Below, piece after piece: positions 10,479 through 19,182 of a DNA stretch of 64,000 nt. The notes under the pieces were generated by a model. The model did no database searches. It saw nothing but the letters and a program-made list of their open reading frames with translations, and was not told where the DNA came from. This DNA is from Sphingobium bisphenolivorans (GTDB lineage: Bacteria; Pseudomonadota; Alphaproteobacteria; Sphingomonadales; Sphingomonadaceae). Each line of letters begins with the position of its first letter. Position 1 is the stretch's first letter. The stretch spans positions 46,018-110,017 of the forward strand of contig NZ_ASTG01000015.1 of NCBI RefSeq assembly GCF_000412635.1. Reading direction: 5' to 3'. The translations under genes were made by a program, and so were the position numbers.

Positions 10479-10500
10479 TGGCGCGATCCATGTATCACCG

Positions 10501-10559
10501 CCCTCACCCTTCCGCCGTGCTGCGCACGGCTCCCTCCCTCTCCCATAAGCGGAGAGAGA
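10501..10559. repeat. Dispersed repeat of the CCCTCAC-hairpin-CCCTCTCCC type, copy 1
   Basis: CCCTCACCC is followed by a perfect 7-bp hairpin (GCCGTGC 10514-10520, GCACGGC 10524-10530) and then CCCTCTCCC with a GGAGAGAG tail that can pair with it. The same layout in the opposite orientation is at 24687-24744. It sits between two convergent genes and may also end their transcripts. Confidence 0.6.
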
Positions 10560-10569
10560 TTGCCCCCCG

Positions 10570-11940
10570 TCAAACCACCGCTTCGAACATCAGCTTCATC
10601 CCCGTCCTTGGCCGGATCGTCAGGCGGCTGATCGGTTCCGGTTTGAAGCCGGGCGGCACCGACAGGCGGTAGCGGCGGATCACGCTGGCGATCACGGTCA
10701 TCACCTCCTGCTGGGCGAAACCGGCGCCGACGCAGACGCGCGGGCCCCGGCCAAAGGGGAACCAGGCCTGTTTCACCATGTCCGCATTGGCGGGATCTTC
10801 GAACCGGTCGGGGTCGAAGCTGTGCGGGCAGGACCAGTTTTCCTTGTTGCGCTGGGTGAGCCAGGGGGCGACGACCAGCATCGCGCCTTCCTCCAGCTGC
10901 TTGTCGCGCATCGGCATGGGGCAGGTCACTTCGCGCGGGAAGAAGGCGACCGGCGGATAGAGGCGCAGCGTTTCACGGAAGATGTTGCGGACCGCGCCCA
11001 TGTCCTTGAGCATGGCGGCGTCGAGCGGCGCGTCGCCGGCAAGCGCCGTCACCTCGGCGCGGGCAGCGTCCTGGATATGGGCGCATTCCGCCAGCATATA
11101 GAGCGCCCAGGTCATGGTGCTGGCTGAAGTCTCATGGCCCGCGAGGAAGACGGTCGACACCTGATCCATCACCTGCTGCAGGGTGAAGTGTTCGCCGGTT
11201 TCCGGATGTTTCGCCTCGATCAGCGACTGGAGAATGTCCTTGTGGGGCGCTTCGCCGCGCTCATGAAAGCCCCGATAGCGGGCCTCCACGATCGGGCGGA
11301 AGACGTCATGGATCGCCTTGGCCGGCTTTAGCGCGGCACGCTCGAACCAGCCTGCCGGAACACCGTAGAGGCGCAGCATCGAGGCGCTGTGAGCAAGGCG
11401 CTGAAACCGGCCAAAGGCAGTGTGGATGATGTTGGAGCGATACTCGTCCAGCGCTTCCGAAAAGAGCGTGCGGAAGATGATGTCGGCCGCGACATGGGTC
11501 ATCATCGGGTCGATATCGACCGCCCGGCTGCGATCCGCCGCCTTGAGGCGGGCGAGCAAGTCGTCGGCCGCCGCGACCATCAGCGGCATGGAGCGGCCCA
11601 GCGCGGTATGCGCGAAGGCGGGGTTCACCATCGCGCGCTGGCTTTCCCAATCGGCGCCATTGGCGGAAAAGACGCTGTTGCCGATCAGCGGCGAGAGGTT
11701 GCGGACCAGTTCGCGATGCTTCGGGTACGCCGTGCCGCCGCGCAATATCTTATCCACCAGCGGCAGCTCGTTGGCGATATACATGGTCTGGCCGGGCATG
11801 CGGATTTCGCCCAGCTTCATGGTGTAGCTTTTTTCGAACAGCACATGGATCCAGCTGTGCCAGCCGCGAAAGAAGCGCTTGACGAGGCCGCGGCGCGTGC
11901 GGGGCGGCTGCGGATAGGGCGGGGTGAAATGCTCCGTCAC
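10570..11940 (-). CDS. Cytochrome P450
   Basis: 456 residues. Diagnostic P450 motifs are present in order: the I-helix oxygen-activation motif A-G-H-E-T (about residue 268), the K-helix E-T-L-R, and the heme loop F-G-R-G-P-R-V-C-V-G with the thiolate Cys near 402. A hydrophobic N-terminal anchor is not obvious, so it is probably soluble, as for most bacterial P450s. Its start codon overlaps the stop of the upstream alpha/beta hydrolase gene (ATGA), implying translational coupling. Substrate unknown; sphingomonad P450s act on terpenoids, fatty acids or aromatics. Confidence 0.95.
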   Translation of the reverse strand: MTEHFTPPYPQPPRTRRGLVKRFFRGWHSWIHVLFEKSYTMKLGEIRMPGQTMYIANELPLVDKILRGGTAYPKHRELVRNLSPLIGNSVFSANGADWESQRAMVNPAFAHTALGRSMPLMVAAADDLLARLKAADRSRAVDIDPMMTHVAADIIFRTLFSEALDEYRSNIIHTAFGRFQRLAHSASMLRLYGVPAGWFERAALKPAKAIHDVFRPIVEARYRGFHERGEAPHKDILQSLIEAKHPETGEHFTLQQVMDQVSTVFLAGHETSASTMTWALYMLAECAHIQDAARAEVTALAGDAPLDAAMLKDMGAVRNIFRETLRLYPPVAFFPREVTCPMPMRDKQLEEGAMLVVAPWLTQRNKENWSCPHSFDPDRFEDPANADMVKQAWFPFGRGPRVCVGAGFAQQEVMTVIASVIRRYRLSVPPGFKPEPISRLTIRPRTGMKLMFEAVV

Positions 11941-13064
11941 GGGATCGTCCTGAACTGCGCTATGGCTTCATCGATGGTCCGGCGGCCGGCGGTCAGGCTG
12001 ACATAGTCGACTGGGGACAGCCGGTCGCCCACGCGCAGATAGTCGAAATGCGCCTCATATTTGTTCGACCATCCGCCATGATAATTTTCCGGTTCATAGA
12101 ACAGGTGAAAACGCGGCGAGAGCAGCTCCACCCGCGCGGCGCAGCGGTCCGAAACGAGGTGGATGGGATGGACGTCATGATAGGCGGCGCCGTCCGGCGG
12201 CGCGGAGAAGTCGATCAGGCGGAAGGGCTTGTCGTCCAGCGCCTTGAGGTCCGCATGATACCAGCGCGCGTCCTTGCGGAGGGCAATCACCGGCACCACC
12301 TGCCCCAGCGTCAGCACGATGAAATTGCCCGGCAGCGGCCTGCCTCCACGTAGTTCGAGGATGCGGCGCAGCACGCTCATCGCATAGATGGTGCCGTTGC
12401 TGTGCGAGGCGAAGACGACCTCGTCATAGGGGCCATCCATCTCCTCCACGATGCGAGCCGCGAACTGGTCGAGCCGCGCCTCCATCTCCGCGCCGGGGCC
12501 CTCGGCAGCGACCGTGTGGTTATAATACATGAAGCGCAGCAGCCAGGGCACGATCAGCTTGTTGAGCAGCCTGCCCGACAGGGCGGCGCTGATGCAGATG
12601 CCGATGAGCGCCGCAGCCCAGAAGGGTAGCAGCAGCGAAAGCAGCAGCGCCGGGATCAGCGCGAGAGCGAGCGGGATCAGGATCGCCAGCAGCGGCGGGT
12701 AGAGAATGGTGATGACCGGGCCCTGCCGCAGCTTGCGCATTCGCCAGAACTGCATGTGCCGCGCATGCGCGCTGTAGGTGCCGATCGACCGCCAGGCAAG
12801 AGCAAGGGGATTGCGTATCCACACCTTGCCGACCAGATCTTCCCAGCGGAGGAACTCATAGTCCGTCTCCACGCCGGCGCTATGGTTGGTGACGGTCCAG
12901 ATCGCAGAGGAAGCAGGGCCGGCACGGCGCGCGCTAACCTCCAGCGCCTCCCCCGACAGGCGTGAATAGCGTTCCGCCTGATCGCGATAGAGCTGGTGGT
13001 AGAAACGCACCCCGCGCGGGTCGAAACCGCCCAGATAGAAGACTTTACGCTTGAACTTTTCCAT
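11937..13064 (-). CDS. Membrane-associated alpha/beta-hydrolase-like protein
   Basis: 375 residues from the ATG at 13064 (AGGGG just upstream). The longer open frame extending to 13238 would overlap the divergent gene and has no matching ribosome site. A hydrophobic segment at about 115-165 predicts two or three membrane helices in the middle of the chain. A nucleophile-elbow-like S-H-S-N-G lies at about 220-224 (Ser222), preceded by a strand D-E-V-V-F-A. This points to a serine hydrolase or lipase-like fold. It is coupled to the P450 gene downstream by a 4-base overlap, so the two may act on the same lipid-like compound. Substrate unknown. Confidence 0.65.
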   Translation of the reverse strand: MEKFKRKVFYLGGFDPRGVRFYHQLYRDQAERYSRLSGEALEVSARRAGPASSAIWTVTNHSAGVETDYEFLRWEDLVGKVWIRNPLALAWRSIGTYSAHARHMQFWRMRKLRQGPVITILYPPLLAILIPLALALIPALLLSLLLPFWAAALIGICISAALSGRLLNKLIVPWLLRFMYYNHTVAAEGPGAEMEARLDQFAARIVEEMDGPYDEVVFASHSNGTIYAMSVLRRILELRGGRPLPGNFIVLTLGQVVPVIALRKDARWYHADLKALDDKPFRLIDFSAPPDGAAYHDVHPIHLVSDRCAARVELLSPRFHLFYEPENYHGGWSNKYEAHFDYLRVGDRLSPVDYVSLTAGRRTIDEAIAQFRTIP

Positions 13065-13085
13065 GGCCCCTGTCCACATCGGGCC

Positions 13086-13379
13086 ATGACGACACCCGAA
13101 CGCGATTACTGCTATTTCATAGACCACCGCAAATACAACCGAAACATCGGCTGTCGGCGCCACGACAATGCCTATGGCATAAACGGCGGCGGCAGCGAGC
13201 GGGATCGGTGGCGAGCGGACCTGGCTTTTTACCGGCATATGAAGGGGGAAGGCGATCCCATGGCACTGCCCTCGCTACTTGCCTGCCTGGCCTTTGGCTG
13301 GTTCTGCTGGAATTATCATCCGGGCAAAGGGCTGTGGCGAGGGCAACTCTTGCGCCGTTTCGCGAAAGCGCCGAAGTGA
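13086..13379 (+). CDS. Tiny phospholipase-A2-like protein with a membrane helix
   Basis: 97 residues from the ATG at 13086. Residues 23-30 read C-R-R-H-D-N-A-Y, matching the secreted phospholipase A2 catalytic pattern C-x-x-H-D-x-x-Y (catalytic His26 and Asp27). A second acidic position in R-A-D-L-A-F-Y-R-H fits the partner helix of PLA2. A transmembrane helix (about 61-76) follows, then a basic tail. There is no signal peptide, so activity may be cytoplasmic and membrane-proximal. Only 21 bases separate its start from the divergent hydrolase gene. The ribosome site is weak. It ends 5 bases before kdsA and may be co-transcribed with it. Confidence 0.6.
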   Translation: MTTPERDYCYFIDHRKYNRNIGCRRHDNAYGINGGGSERDRWRADLAFYRHMKGEGDPMALPSLLACLAFGWFCWNYHPGKGLWRGQLLRRFAKAPK

Positions 13380-13384
13380 GCGGC

Positions 13385-14206
13385 ATGACCAAACATATTT
13401 CCGTGGGGCCGGTGACGATCGGCAACGACCTGCCCTTCGTCCTGATTTCCGGCCCTTGCCAGATCGAGAGCCGCGACCATGCGCTGATGATGGCGGAAAA
13501 GCTGCGCGGCATCGCCGACCGGGCGGGCGTGCCGTTCATCTTCAAATCCTCGTTCGACAAGGCGAACCGGACTTCGGTTTCCGGCCAACGCGGTGTCGGC
13601 ATCGATGCGGGGCTGGCGATCCTGGCCGAGGTGAAGGCGGCGTTCGGCTGCCCGGTGCTGACCGACGTGCACGAGGCGGATCAGGTCGCGACGGCGGCGG
13701 AGGCCGTGGACATCCTGCAGATCCCGGCCTTTCTGTGTCGCCAGACCGACCTGCTGCTGGCGGCAGGCCGGACGGGGGCGGTGGTGAATGTCAAGAAAGG
13801 GCAATTCCTCGCCCCCTGGGATATGGCGGCGGTGGCGCAGAAGGTCGCATCGACCGGCAATGAGCGGATCTTGCTGACGGAGCGCGGGGCTAGCTTCGGC
13901 TACAACAATTTGGTCAGCGATATGCGCTCGCTGCCGGTGATGGCGCAGACCGGCTATCCGGTGGTGTTCGACGCCACCCATTCGGTGCAGCAGCCGGGCG
14001 GGCTGGGATCAGCGTCGGGAGGACAGCGGGAATTTGCGCCGGTTTTGGCCAGGAGCGCGGTTGCGGCCGGGGTCGCGGCCGTCTTTGCCGAGGCGCATGA
14101 CAATCCGGACAGCGCGCCATCGGACGGGCCGGTGATGCTGCCGCTGGAGTGGGTCGGACCGATGCTCGAGAAGCTGAAGGCGATCGATGCGGTGGTGAAG
14201 GGATAA
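13385..14206 (+). CDS. kdsA: 3-deoxy-8-phosphooctulonate (KDO-8-P) synthase
   Basis: 273 residues, the usual KdsA length. It condenses phosphoenolpyruvate with arabinose 5-phosphate in the first step of KDO synthesis for lipopolysaccharide. Family motifs visible: [42 protein letters not shown], and [11 protein letters not shown]. The start at 13385 was chosen from homology to the conserved N-terminus and a GAAGTGAG ribosome site. The presence of kdsA fits an LPS-type Gram-negative envelope. Confidence 0.96.
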   Translation: MTKHISVGPVTIGNDLPFVLISGPCQIESRDHALMMAEKLRGIADRAGVPFIFKSSFDKANRTSVSGQRGVGIDAGLAILAEVKAAFGCPVLTDVHEADQVATAAEAVDILQIPAFLCRQTDLLLAAGRTGAVVNVKKGQFLAPWDMAAVAQKVASTGNERILLTERGASFGYNNLVSDMRSLPVMAQTGYPVVFDATHSVQQPGGLGSASGGQREFAPVLARSAVAAGVAAVFAEAHDNPDSAPSDGPVMLPLEWVGPMLEKLKAIDAVVKG

Positions 14207-14214
14207 CCAAATCT

Positions 14215-14284
14215 CCGTTCATTTCGAGCTTGTTGAGAAACGCTGGCACAGCGCTGCGTTTCTCGACTTCGCTTAAACGAACGG
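14215..14284. repeat. Dispersed palindromic repeat (TTCGAG-TTGTCGAGAAAC family), copy 1
   Basis: An imperfect inverted repeat with arms of about 29 bases: left arm CCGTTCATTTCGAGCTTGTT..., right arm ...CGACTTCGCTTAAACGAACGG. Related copies are at 30351-30412 and 36082-36111. It falls between the convergent kdsA and proA genes and could fold into a long hairpin. Confidence 0.75.
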
Positions 14285-14292
14285 AAGTTGCT

Positions 14293-15558
14293 TTAAGGTC
14301 GGGTCTGCCCCGTGCCGCGGACCAGCCACTTGTACGTCGTCAGCCCTTCCAGCGCCACTGGGCCGCGTGCGTGCAGCCTGCCGGTCGAGATGCCGATCTC
14401 CGCACCCAGGCCGAACTCGCCGCCATCCGCGAACTGGGTCGAGGCGTTCCACATCACAATCGCGCTATCGACGGCGTTCAGGAAGCGCTCCGCCTTGGCC
14501 GCGTCCTCGGTGATGATGGCGTCAGTATGATGGCTGGCATGGGCAGCGATATGGGCGAGCGCCTCCTCCAGGCCGTCCACCATTCGCACCGAGACGATGG
14601 CATCGAGATATTCGGTGTCCCAATCCTCGTCCGACGCTGCGGTGACGCGGCCGTCCATCGCCTGCACCGCCTCGTCGCCGCGGACCTCGCACTTGGCGTC
14701 GAGCAACGCGGCCACGATGGCGGGCGCGGTCCCGAACGTCTTGTCGATCAGCACCGTCTCGGTCGCGCCGCAAATTCCGGTGCGGCGCATCTTGGCATTC
14801 ACCACCAGCTTCTGCGCCATGTCGGGATCGGCCGCGCCATCGACGTAGCTGTGATTGATGCCGTCCAGATGGGCGAGCACAGGCACGCGCGCTTCTTCCT
14901 GCACGCGCGCGACCAGGCTCTTGCCGCCGCGCGGCACGATGAGGTCGATGAACTCGGCCGCCTTGAGCAGAGCGCCCACCGCGGCACGGTCGGTGGTCGG
15001 CACCAGTTGCACAACGTCGGCAGGCAGGCCGGCGGCGGCGATGCCCTCAGCCATGGCGGCGTGGATGGCGCGGTTGCTTTCCTTCGCTTCGCTGCCGCCG
15101 CGCAGGATCACGGCGTTGCCAGCGCGCAGGCAGAGCGCGGCAGCGTCGGCCGTCACATTGGGGCGGCTTTCATAGATGATGCCGATGACGCCCAGCGGCA
15201 CGCGCACGCGGGAGAGCTCCATGCCATTGGGACGAACCTGCTTGTCGATCACGCTGCCCAACGGATTGTCGAGCGTCGCGACCTGATCGACGCCAGCCGC
15301 CGTAGCGAGCACACGGTCCTCGTCCAGCCGCAGCCGGTCGAGCATCGCGGGGGAAAGCCCGTTGGCGGCGGCATTTTCCATGTCGCGGGCATTGGCAGCG
15401 ATGATCTGCGGCGCCTGATCCCGGAGCGCCTGCGCGGCGCGGCGCAGAGCGTCGATCTTCTGCGCGTCGCTGGCGGACGCCAGAACGGCGGCGGCGGCGC
15501 GCGCGCGCGCGCCCATCGTCGCGATCAGCATTTCAGGGGTCTGGGTAAGGTCGTTCAT
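14293..15558 (-). CDS. proA: Glutamate-5-semialdehyde dehydrogenase (gamma-glutamyl phosphate reductase)
   Basis: 421 residues, normal for ProA. It reduces gamma-glutamyl phosphate with NADPH to glutamate semialdehyde in proline synthesis. Visible features: V-P-L-G-V-I-G-I-I-Y-E-S-R-P-N-V near residue 120, the L-R-G-G-S-E-A segment, and the catalytic-cysteine region R-R-T-G-I-C-G-A-T-E near 263. A run of alternating CG bases near 15496-15511 encodes part of an Arg/Ala stretch at the N-terminus. ProB is not in the window. Confidence 0.96.
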   Translation of the reverse strand: MNDLTQTPEMLIATMGARARAAAAVLASASDAQKIDALRRAAQALRDQAPQIIAANARDMENAAANGLSPAMLDRLRLDEDRVLATAAGVDQVATLDNPLGSVIDKQVRPNGMELSRVRVPLGVIGIIYESRPNVTADAAALCLRAGNAVILRGGSEAKESNRAIHAAMAEGIAAAGLPADVVQLVPTTDRAAVGALLKAAEFIDLIVPRGGKSLVARVQEEARVPVLAHLDGINHSYVDGAADPDMAQKLVVNAKMRRTGICGATETVLIDKTFGTAPAIVAALLDAKCEVRGDEAVQAMDGRVTAASDEDWDTEYLDAIVSVRMVDGLEEALAHIAAHASHHTDAIITEDAAKAERFLNAVDSAIVMWNASTQFADGGEFGLGAEIGISTGRLHARGPVALEGLTTYKWLVRGTGQTRP

Positions 15559-15780
15559 CTGTCATACTCGCCGAGGGTCGCCGCGCCCTTATCATGAAAC
15601 GGGGTCGCAGCCAAACCAACGTCGGCCATGATCGAGGATCTGGGAAAGATGCCGGCGGCCGGGCCATGGGTCGCAAAATGCCCCAGCCGCCAGCGGGCAG
15701 ATAAACCGCCTCTCACCGGCGCCTAGCGAAATCAGTAACTTAATTCATACCGCAAATAGGGTATGCGTGCAAAGAATCCG

Positions 15781-16425
15781 TCACGCGGCCTGCGCCAGCG
15801 CTTCCTCCCGCATGGCGTTGAAGGTGCGGCAGGGGGGAATGTTGCGCCATTCGACCCGCTCGCTGATCTCGCCGAAATAGGGCGTCAGCAGCTGGCGGAC
15901 ATAAGCCGAATATTGATAGACGAGGAAGGAGCCGCCCGGTTTCAGCACCGAACAGGTTTCAGCGCAGATCGTCTCGCCCACCCCGCTCGGCAGGGTCGAG
16001 AAGGGGATGCCGGACAGGATATAATCAGCCTGCCGGTAACCCGCCTCCTTGACGAAGCGGCGCACATCGGCCGCCGAGCCATGAGCGATGCGCAGGCGCG
16101 GATCATCGATCTGCGCCTCCAGCCAGGCGACGAAATCAAGGTTGAGGTCGATCGCGAGCAGAGTCGCGTCAGGGTGCATCCGCTCCAGGATCGGCCGGGT
16201 GAAGGTGCCCACCCCCGGGCCATATTCCACGAACAGGCGGGTGCGCTGCCAATCCACTCCATCCAAAACCGCGTCGACCAGCGCCGAGGAGGAGGGAATG
16301 ATGGAGCCGATCATGCCAGGATGCTTGACGAACTGGCGGAAGAACATGCCCCACTGTCCCAGAAATGACGCGGGGCGCAGCGCCTTTGCTGCCGGCTTGG
16401 TCTTCTTCAAGGGAATGGAGGCCAT
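15781..16425 (-). CDS. SAM-dependent methyltransferase, phospholipid N-methyltransferase (PmtA)-like
   Basis: 214 residues from the ATG at 16425; a TTG further upstream is less likely. The SAM-binding motif I is V-E-Y-G-P-G-V-G-T-F-T (about 68-78), followed by the acidic motif II L-L-A-I-D-L-N. A basic N-terminus and F-F-R-Q-F-V-K-H-P segment resemble the membrane-binding region of alphaproteobacterial PmtA enzymes, which methylate phosphatidylethanolamine toward phosphatidylcholine. Ribosomal-RNA dimethylases share the fold, so the substrate is a likely but not proven assignment. No operon partner is evident. Confidence 0.75.
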   Translation of the reverse strand: MASIPLKKTKPAAKALRPASFLGQWGMFFRQFVKHPGMIGSIIPSSSALVDAVLDGVDWQRTRLFVEYGPGVGTFTRPILERMHPDATLLAIDLNLDFVAWLEAQIDDPRLRIAHGSAADVRRFVKEAGYRQADYILSGIPFSTLPSGVGETICAETCSVLKPGGSFLVYQYSAYVRQLLTPYFGEISERVEWRNIPPCRTFNAMREEALAQAA

Positions 16426-16560
16426 CAACTCTCGCCTGTCTGTGTCGATGTGCCCGACTCGCAAATATCCGCCCGCCTTGCAAGCGGCTTCGCGGCCAGG
16501 GACAGGCTGAAAAGAACGTGTTTCGGGAGGAAGGGTTCAATCCCCTCCCCCCCGCCATCA

Positions 16561-18855
16561 TCATTCAGCGCCGTTGCGTGCCCGAAGCATGCCCGGTGAC
16601 ACGAAACCGATCGGATCGCCCCGCATCGCGCTCTGCTTCAGTTGCGCCTGGATCTGCTCATATTCGCGTTCCATCTCCGGCGTGACGGAGGCGCGGGTGT
16701 CCTCCAGCGCTTCCTCGAAATGCGCCTGCGTCACCTTGTCGACGGATAGCGACTGGCGTAGCGCGACCAGACCGGCCCGGCGGACTAGGTCCTCCAGATC
16801 CGCACCGGTGAACCGCTCGGTTTGTTCGGCGAGCAGGTCCAGATCGACATCCTCGGCCAGCGGCATCTTGCCCGTATGGATGGCAAGGATGCGCTTGCGC
16901 CCCGCCCGATCGGGCACGGGCACATAGATCAGCTCATCGAAGCGACCGGGCCGCAGGAGGGCAGGATCGATCAGCGTCGGGCGGTTGGTCGCGCCGATGA
17001 CGACCACCGATTGCAGCTCCTCCAGCCCGTCCATCTCCGCCAGGATGGTATTCACCACCCGCTCCGTCACCTGCGGTTCGCCAAGGCCCCCGCCGCGGGC
17101 CGGCACCAGGCTGTCCAGCTCATCGATGAAGATGACGGTAGGCGCGACCTGCCGCGCGCGGGCGAAGAGGCGGGCGATCTGCTGTTCGCTCTCCCCATAC
17201 CATTTGCTGAGCAGGTCGGACGACTTTGTCGCGATGAAGTTCGCCTGCGCTTCCCGTGCGACTGCCTTCGCCAGCAAGGTCTTGCCGGTGCCGGGCGGGC
17301 CGTAGAGCAGGAAGCCCTTGGCCGGACGGATGCCGATGCGGCGGAAGGCTTCCGGGTCCTTCAGCGGCAGCTCGACGCCTTCCTTGAGGCGCATCTGCGC
17401 TCCGTCCAGACCGCCGATATCGGCCCAGCCGATGTTGGGCGCCTGCACCATCACCTCACGCATGGCCGAAGGCTGGACGCGCTTGATCGCGGCCATGAAA
17501 TCCTCCCGCGTGACGGAGAGTTCCTCCAGCACGTCGGGCGGGATCGTCCCTTCCTCCAGATTGAGGCGCGGCATGAAGCGGCGAACCGTCTCGATCGCCG
17601 CCTCGCGGGTCAGCGCCGCAAGGTCAGCCCCGACAAAGCCATAGGTCATGCGCGCCAGTTCGCCGAGATCGACGCCCTCCGCCAGCGGCATGCCGCGCGT
17701 ATGGATGCCCAATATCTCGCGGCGGCCGCGTTCGTCAGGCACGCCCACGATGATTTCGCGGTCGAAACGACCTGGGCGGCGCAGCGCCTCGTCAATCGCT
17801 TCCGGCCGATTGGTGGCGGCGATGACGATCAGATTGGTGCGCGGCTCCAGCCCGTCCATCAGCGTCAGCAATTGCGCGACAAGCCGCTTTTCCGTCTCAC
17901 CCGTCACATTGCCGCGCTTGGGCGCGATGGAGTCGATCTCATCGATGAAAAGGATCGAGGGCGCCGATTTGGCCGCGGCCTCGAAAATTTCCCGCAGCTG
18001 TTTTTCTGACTCGCCATAGGCCGAACCCATGATTTCCGGGCCGTTGATCAGGAAGAATTCGGCTTCCGATTCATTGGCGACGGCGCGCGCCAGCCGTGTC
18101 TTGCCGGTCCCCGGCGGGCCATGGAGCAGCACGCCCTTGGGCGGATCGACGCCGAGCCGCTCGAACAATTCGGGATAGCGCAGGGGCAGCTCGACCATCT
18201 CGCGCAATTGGTCGATCGCCTCGGCCATGCCGCCGACATCGTCATAGGTGACGTCCGCGCGGCGCATGTCGCGCGGCTCCTCATATTCGGCGCGGAGTTC
18301 AACTTCCGTATCGGCGTCGATATGGACGATGCCCTTGGGGCTAGTGGAAACCACGACCAAACGGATTTCCTGCAGCGCATAGGCAGGCGCAGCCAGCATC
18401 TGGCGCAGCTGGGGCGGCATGTCGCTGGGCGGCACCTGCTGCTGCCCGGCGGTCGCGACGATATCGCCCGAGGTCAGCGGCCGCTGGAAGAAAACTCGCT
18501 TCAGCGCTTCCGGATTGCCCTGAAGGCGGAGGTTGTTTTGTGCGGGTGCGAACACCACCCTCTGCGCAGGACGGGTATCGGTCTTCTCGATCTGCACGAA
18601 ATCGCCCGAGCCTACACCCGCATTGGCGCGCTGCAAGCCATCGAGGCGCAGGACGTCCAACCCCTCATCCTCCTTGTACGGGCGAACGACGCGGGCGGGC
18701 GTCGCCCGCTTGCCGACGATCTCAACCACGTCTCCTTCGGCAAGATGCAGTTCGGCCATCACGCTCAACGGCAGCCGCGCAAGGCCGCGTCCGGCATCTT
18801 CCGGGCGCGCGTTAGCTACTTGAATCCGACGTCCGGCACTTTCCTGATCAGCCAC
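16561..18855 (-). CDS. CDC48/VCP-type double AAA ATPase
   Basis: 764 residues with the archaeal/eukaryal CDC48 layout. An N-domain (about 1-190: double-psi barrel P-L-S-V-M-A-E-L, then a four-stranded part) precedes two AAA modules. First module: Walker A G-P-P-G-T-G-K-T at 246-253 and Walker B I-L-F-I-D-E-I-D at 301-308. Second module: Walker A at 519-526 and Walker B V-I-F-I-D-E-L-D at 574-581. Each module ends with R-R-P-G-R-F-D-type arginine-finger segments. It should form a hexamer that unfolds proteins. The C-terminus lacks a recognisable proteasome-docking tail, and no proteasome or ubiquitin-like genes are adjacent. Confidence 0.95.
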   Translation of the reverse strand: MADQESAGRRIQVANARPEDAGRGLARLPLSVMAELHLAEGDVVEIVGKRATPARVVRPYKEDEGLDVLRLDGLQRANAGVGSGDFVQIEKTDTRPAQRVVFAPAQNNLRLQGNPEALKRVFFQRPLTSGDIVATAGQQQVPPSDMPPQLRQMLAAPAYALQEIRLVVVSTSPKGIVHIDADTEVELRAEYEEPRDMRRADVTYDDVGGMAEAIDQLREMVELPLRYPELFERLGVDPPKGVLLHGPPGTGKTRLARAVANESEAEFFLINGPEIMGSAYGESEKQLREIFEAAAKSAPSILFIDEIDSIAPKRGNVTGETEKRLVAQLLTLMDGLEPRTNLIVIAATNRPEAIDEALRRPGRFDREIIVGVPDERGRREILGIHTRGMPLAEGVDLGELARMTYGFVGADLAALTREAAIETVRRFMPRLNLEEGTIPPDVLEELSVTREDFMAAIKRVQPSAMREVMVQAPNIGWADIGGLDGAQMRLKEGVELPLKDPEAFRRIGIRPAKGFLLYGPPGTGKTLLAKAVAREAQANFIATKSSDLLSKWYGESEQQIARLFARARQVAPTVIFIDELDSLVPARGGGLGEPQVTERVVNTILAEMDGLEELQSVVVIGATNRPTLIDPALLRPGRFDELIYVPVPDRAGRKRILAIHTGKMPLAEDVDLDLLAEQTERFTGADLEDLVRRAGLVALRQSLSVDKVTQAHFEEALEDTRASVTPEMEREYEQIQAQLKQSAMRGDPIGFVSPGMLRARNGAE

Positions 18856-18942
18856 GGGCCATCCCCATTCTTGTCACTGCGTAACGAGATAGGAAACGCC
18901 AAACCGATCGGAAAGACCCGCCCGATCATATTAACGTGGCAT

Positions 18943-18972
18943 AAAAAAAGGGCCGGCCCGAAGGACCAGCCC
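18943..18972 (-). terminator. Strong terminator inside the cdc48-lysR divergent region
   Basis: On the minus strand GGGCTGGTCC and GGGCCGGCCC pair (with two G-T pairs) around a 3-nt loop and are followed by seven T. No known coding gene reads into it, which implies a short RNA starting between here and the LysR gene. Confidence 0.8.
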
Positions 18973-19082
18973 TGAAGTTTTTAGGAGAGGATGCCTGAAA
19001 GGCCTTTCCTATGTGCAGTGCGGAAGGTATTTTTGCAAGTGCGAAAAGAATCGGGGAGTTGCATTTTTTGCATCTTCCCGAT
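18943..19082 (-). ncRNA. Putative small RNA between cdc48 and lysR
   Basis: The two flanking genes diverge, so a minus-strand terminator at 18943-18972 needs a transcript of its own. Upstream of it, 19050-19082 holds a second hairpin: two 14-base arms, 12 of 14 positions paired, around an A5 loop on the minus strand. A 74-codon open frame on the same strand has no ribosome site and unconvincing composition. The 5' end is unknown; the end given is simply the far side of the upper hairpin. Confidence 0.4.
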
Positions 19083-19182
19083 AGCCGACGGTAGATCAGG
19101 GTAAGAAAGGATGTGCGAGCAGGATCGCGCCTTTTCCAGAAAATGACGGAATGCAGCGGACCCGCCCTTGAGATGACAAGCC

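Noticed and set aside
15496..15511. Alternating CG tract as a possible phase-variation repeat
   Set aside because: It encodes an Arg/Ala run near the proA N-terminus and is short; dinucleotide slippage is possible but nothing else supports it.
15559..15780. Possible RNA gene in the proA-methyltransferase gap
   Set aside because: No tRNA-like cloverleaf, terminator or convincing hairpin found; appears to be plain intergenic DNA.
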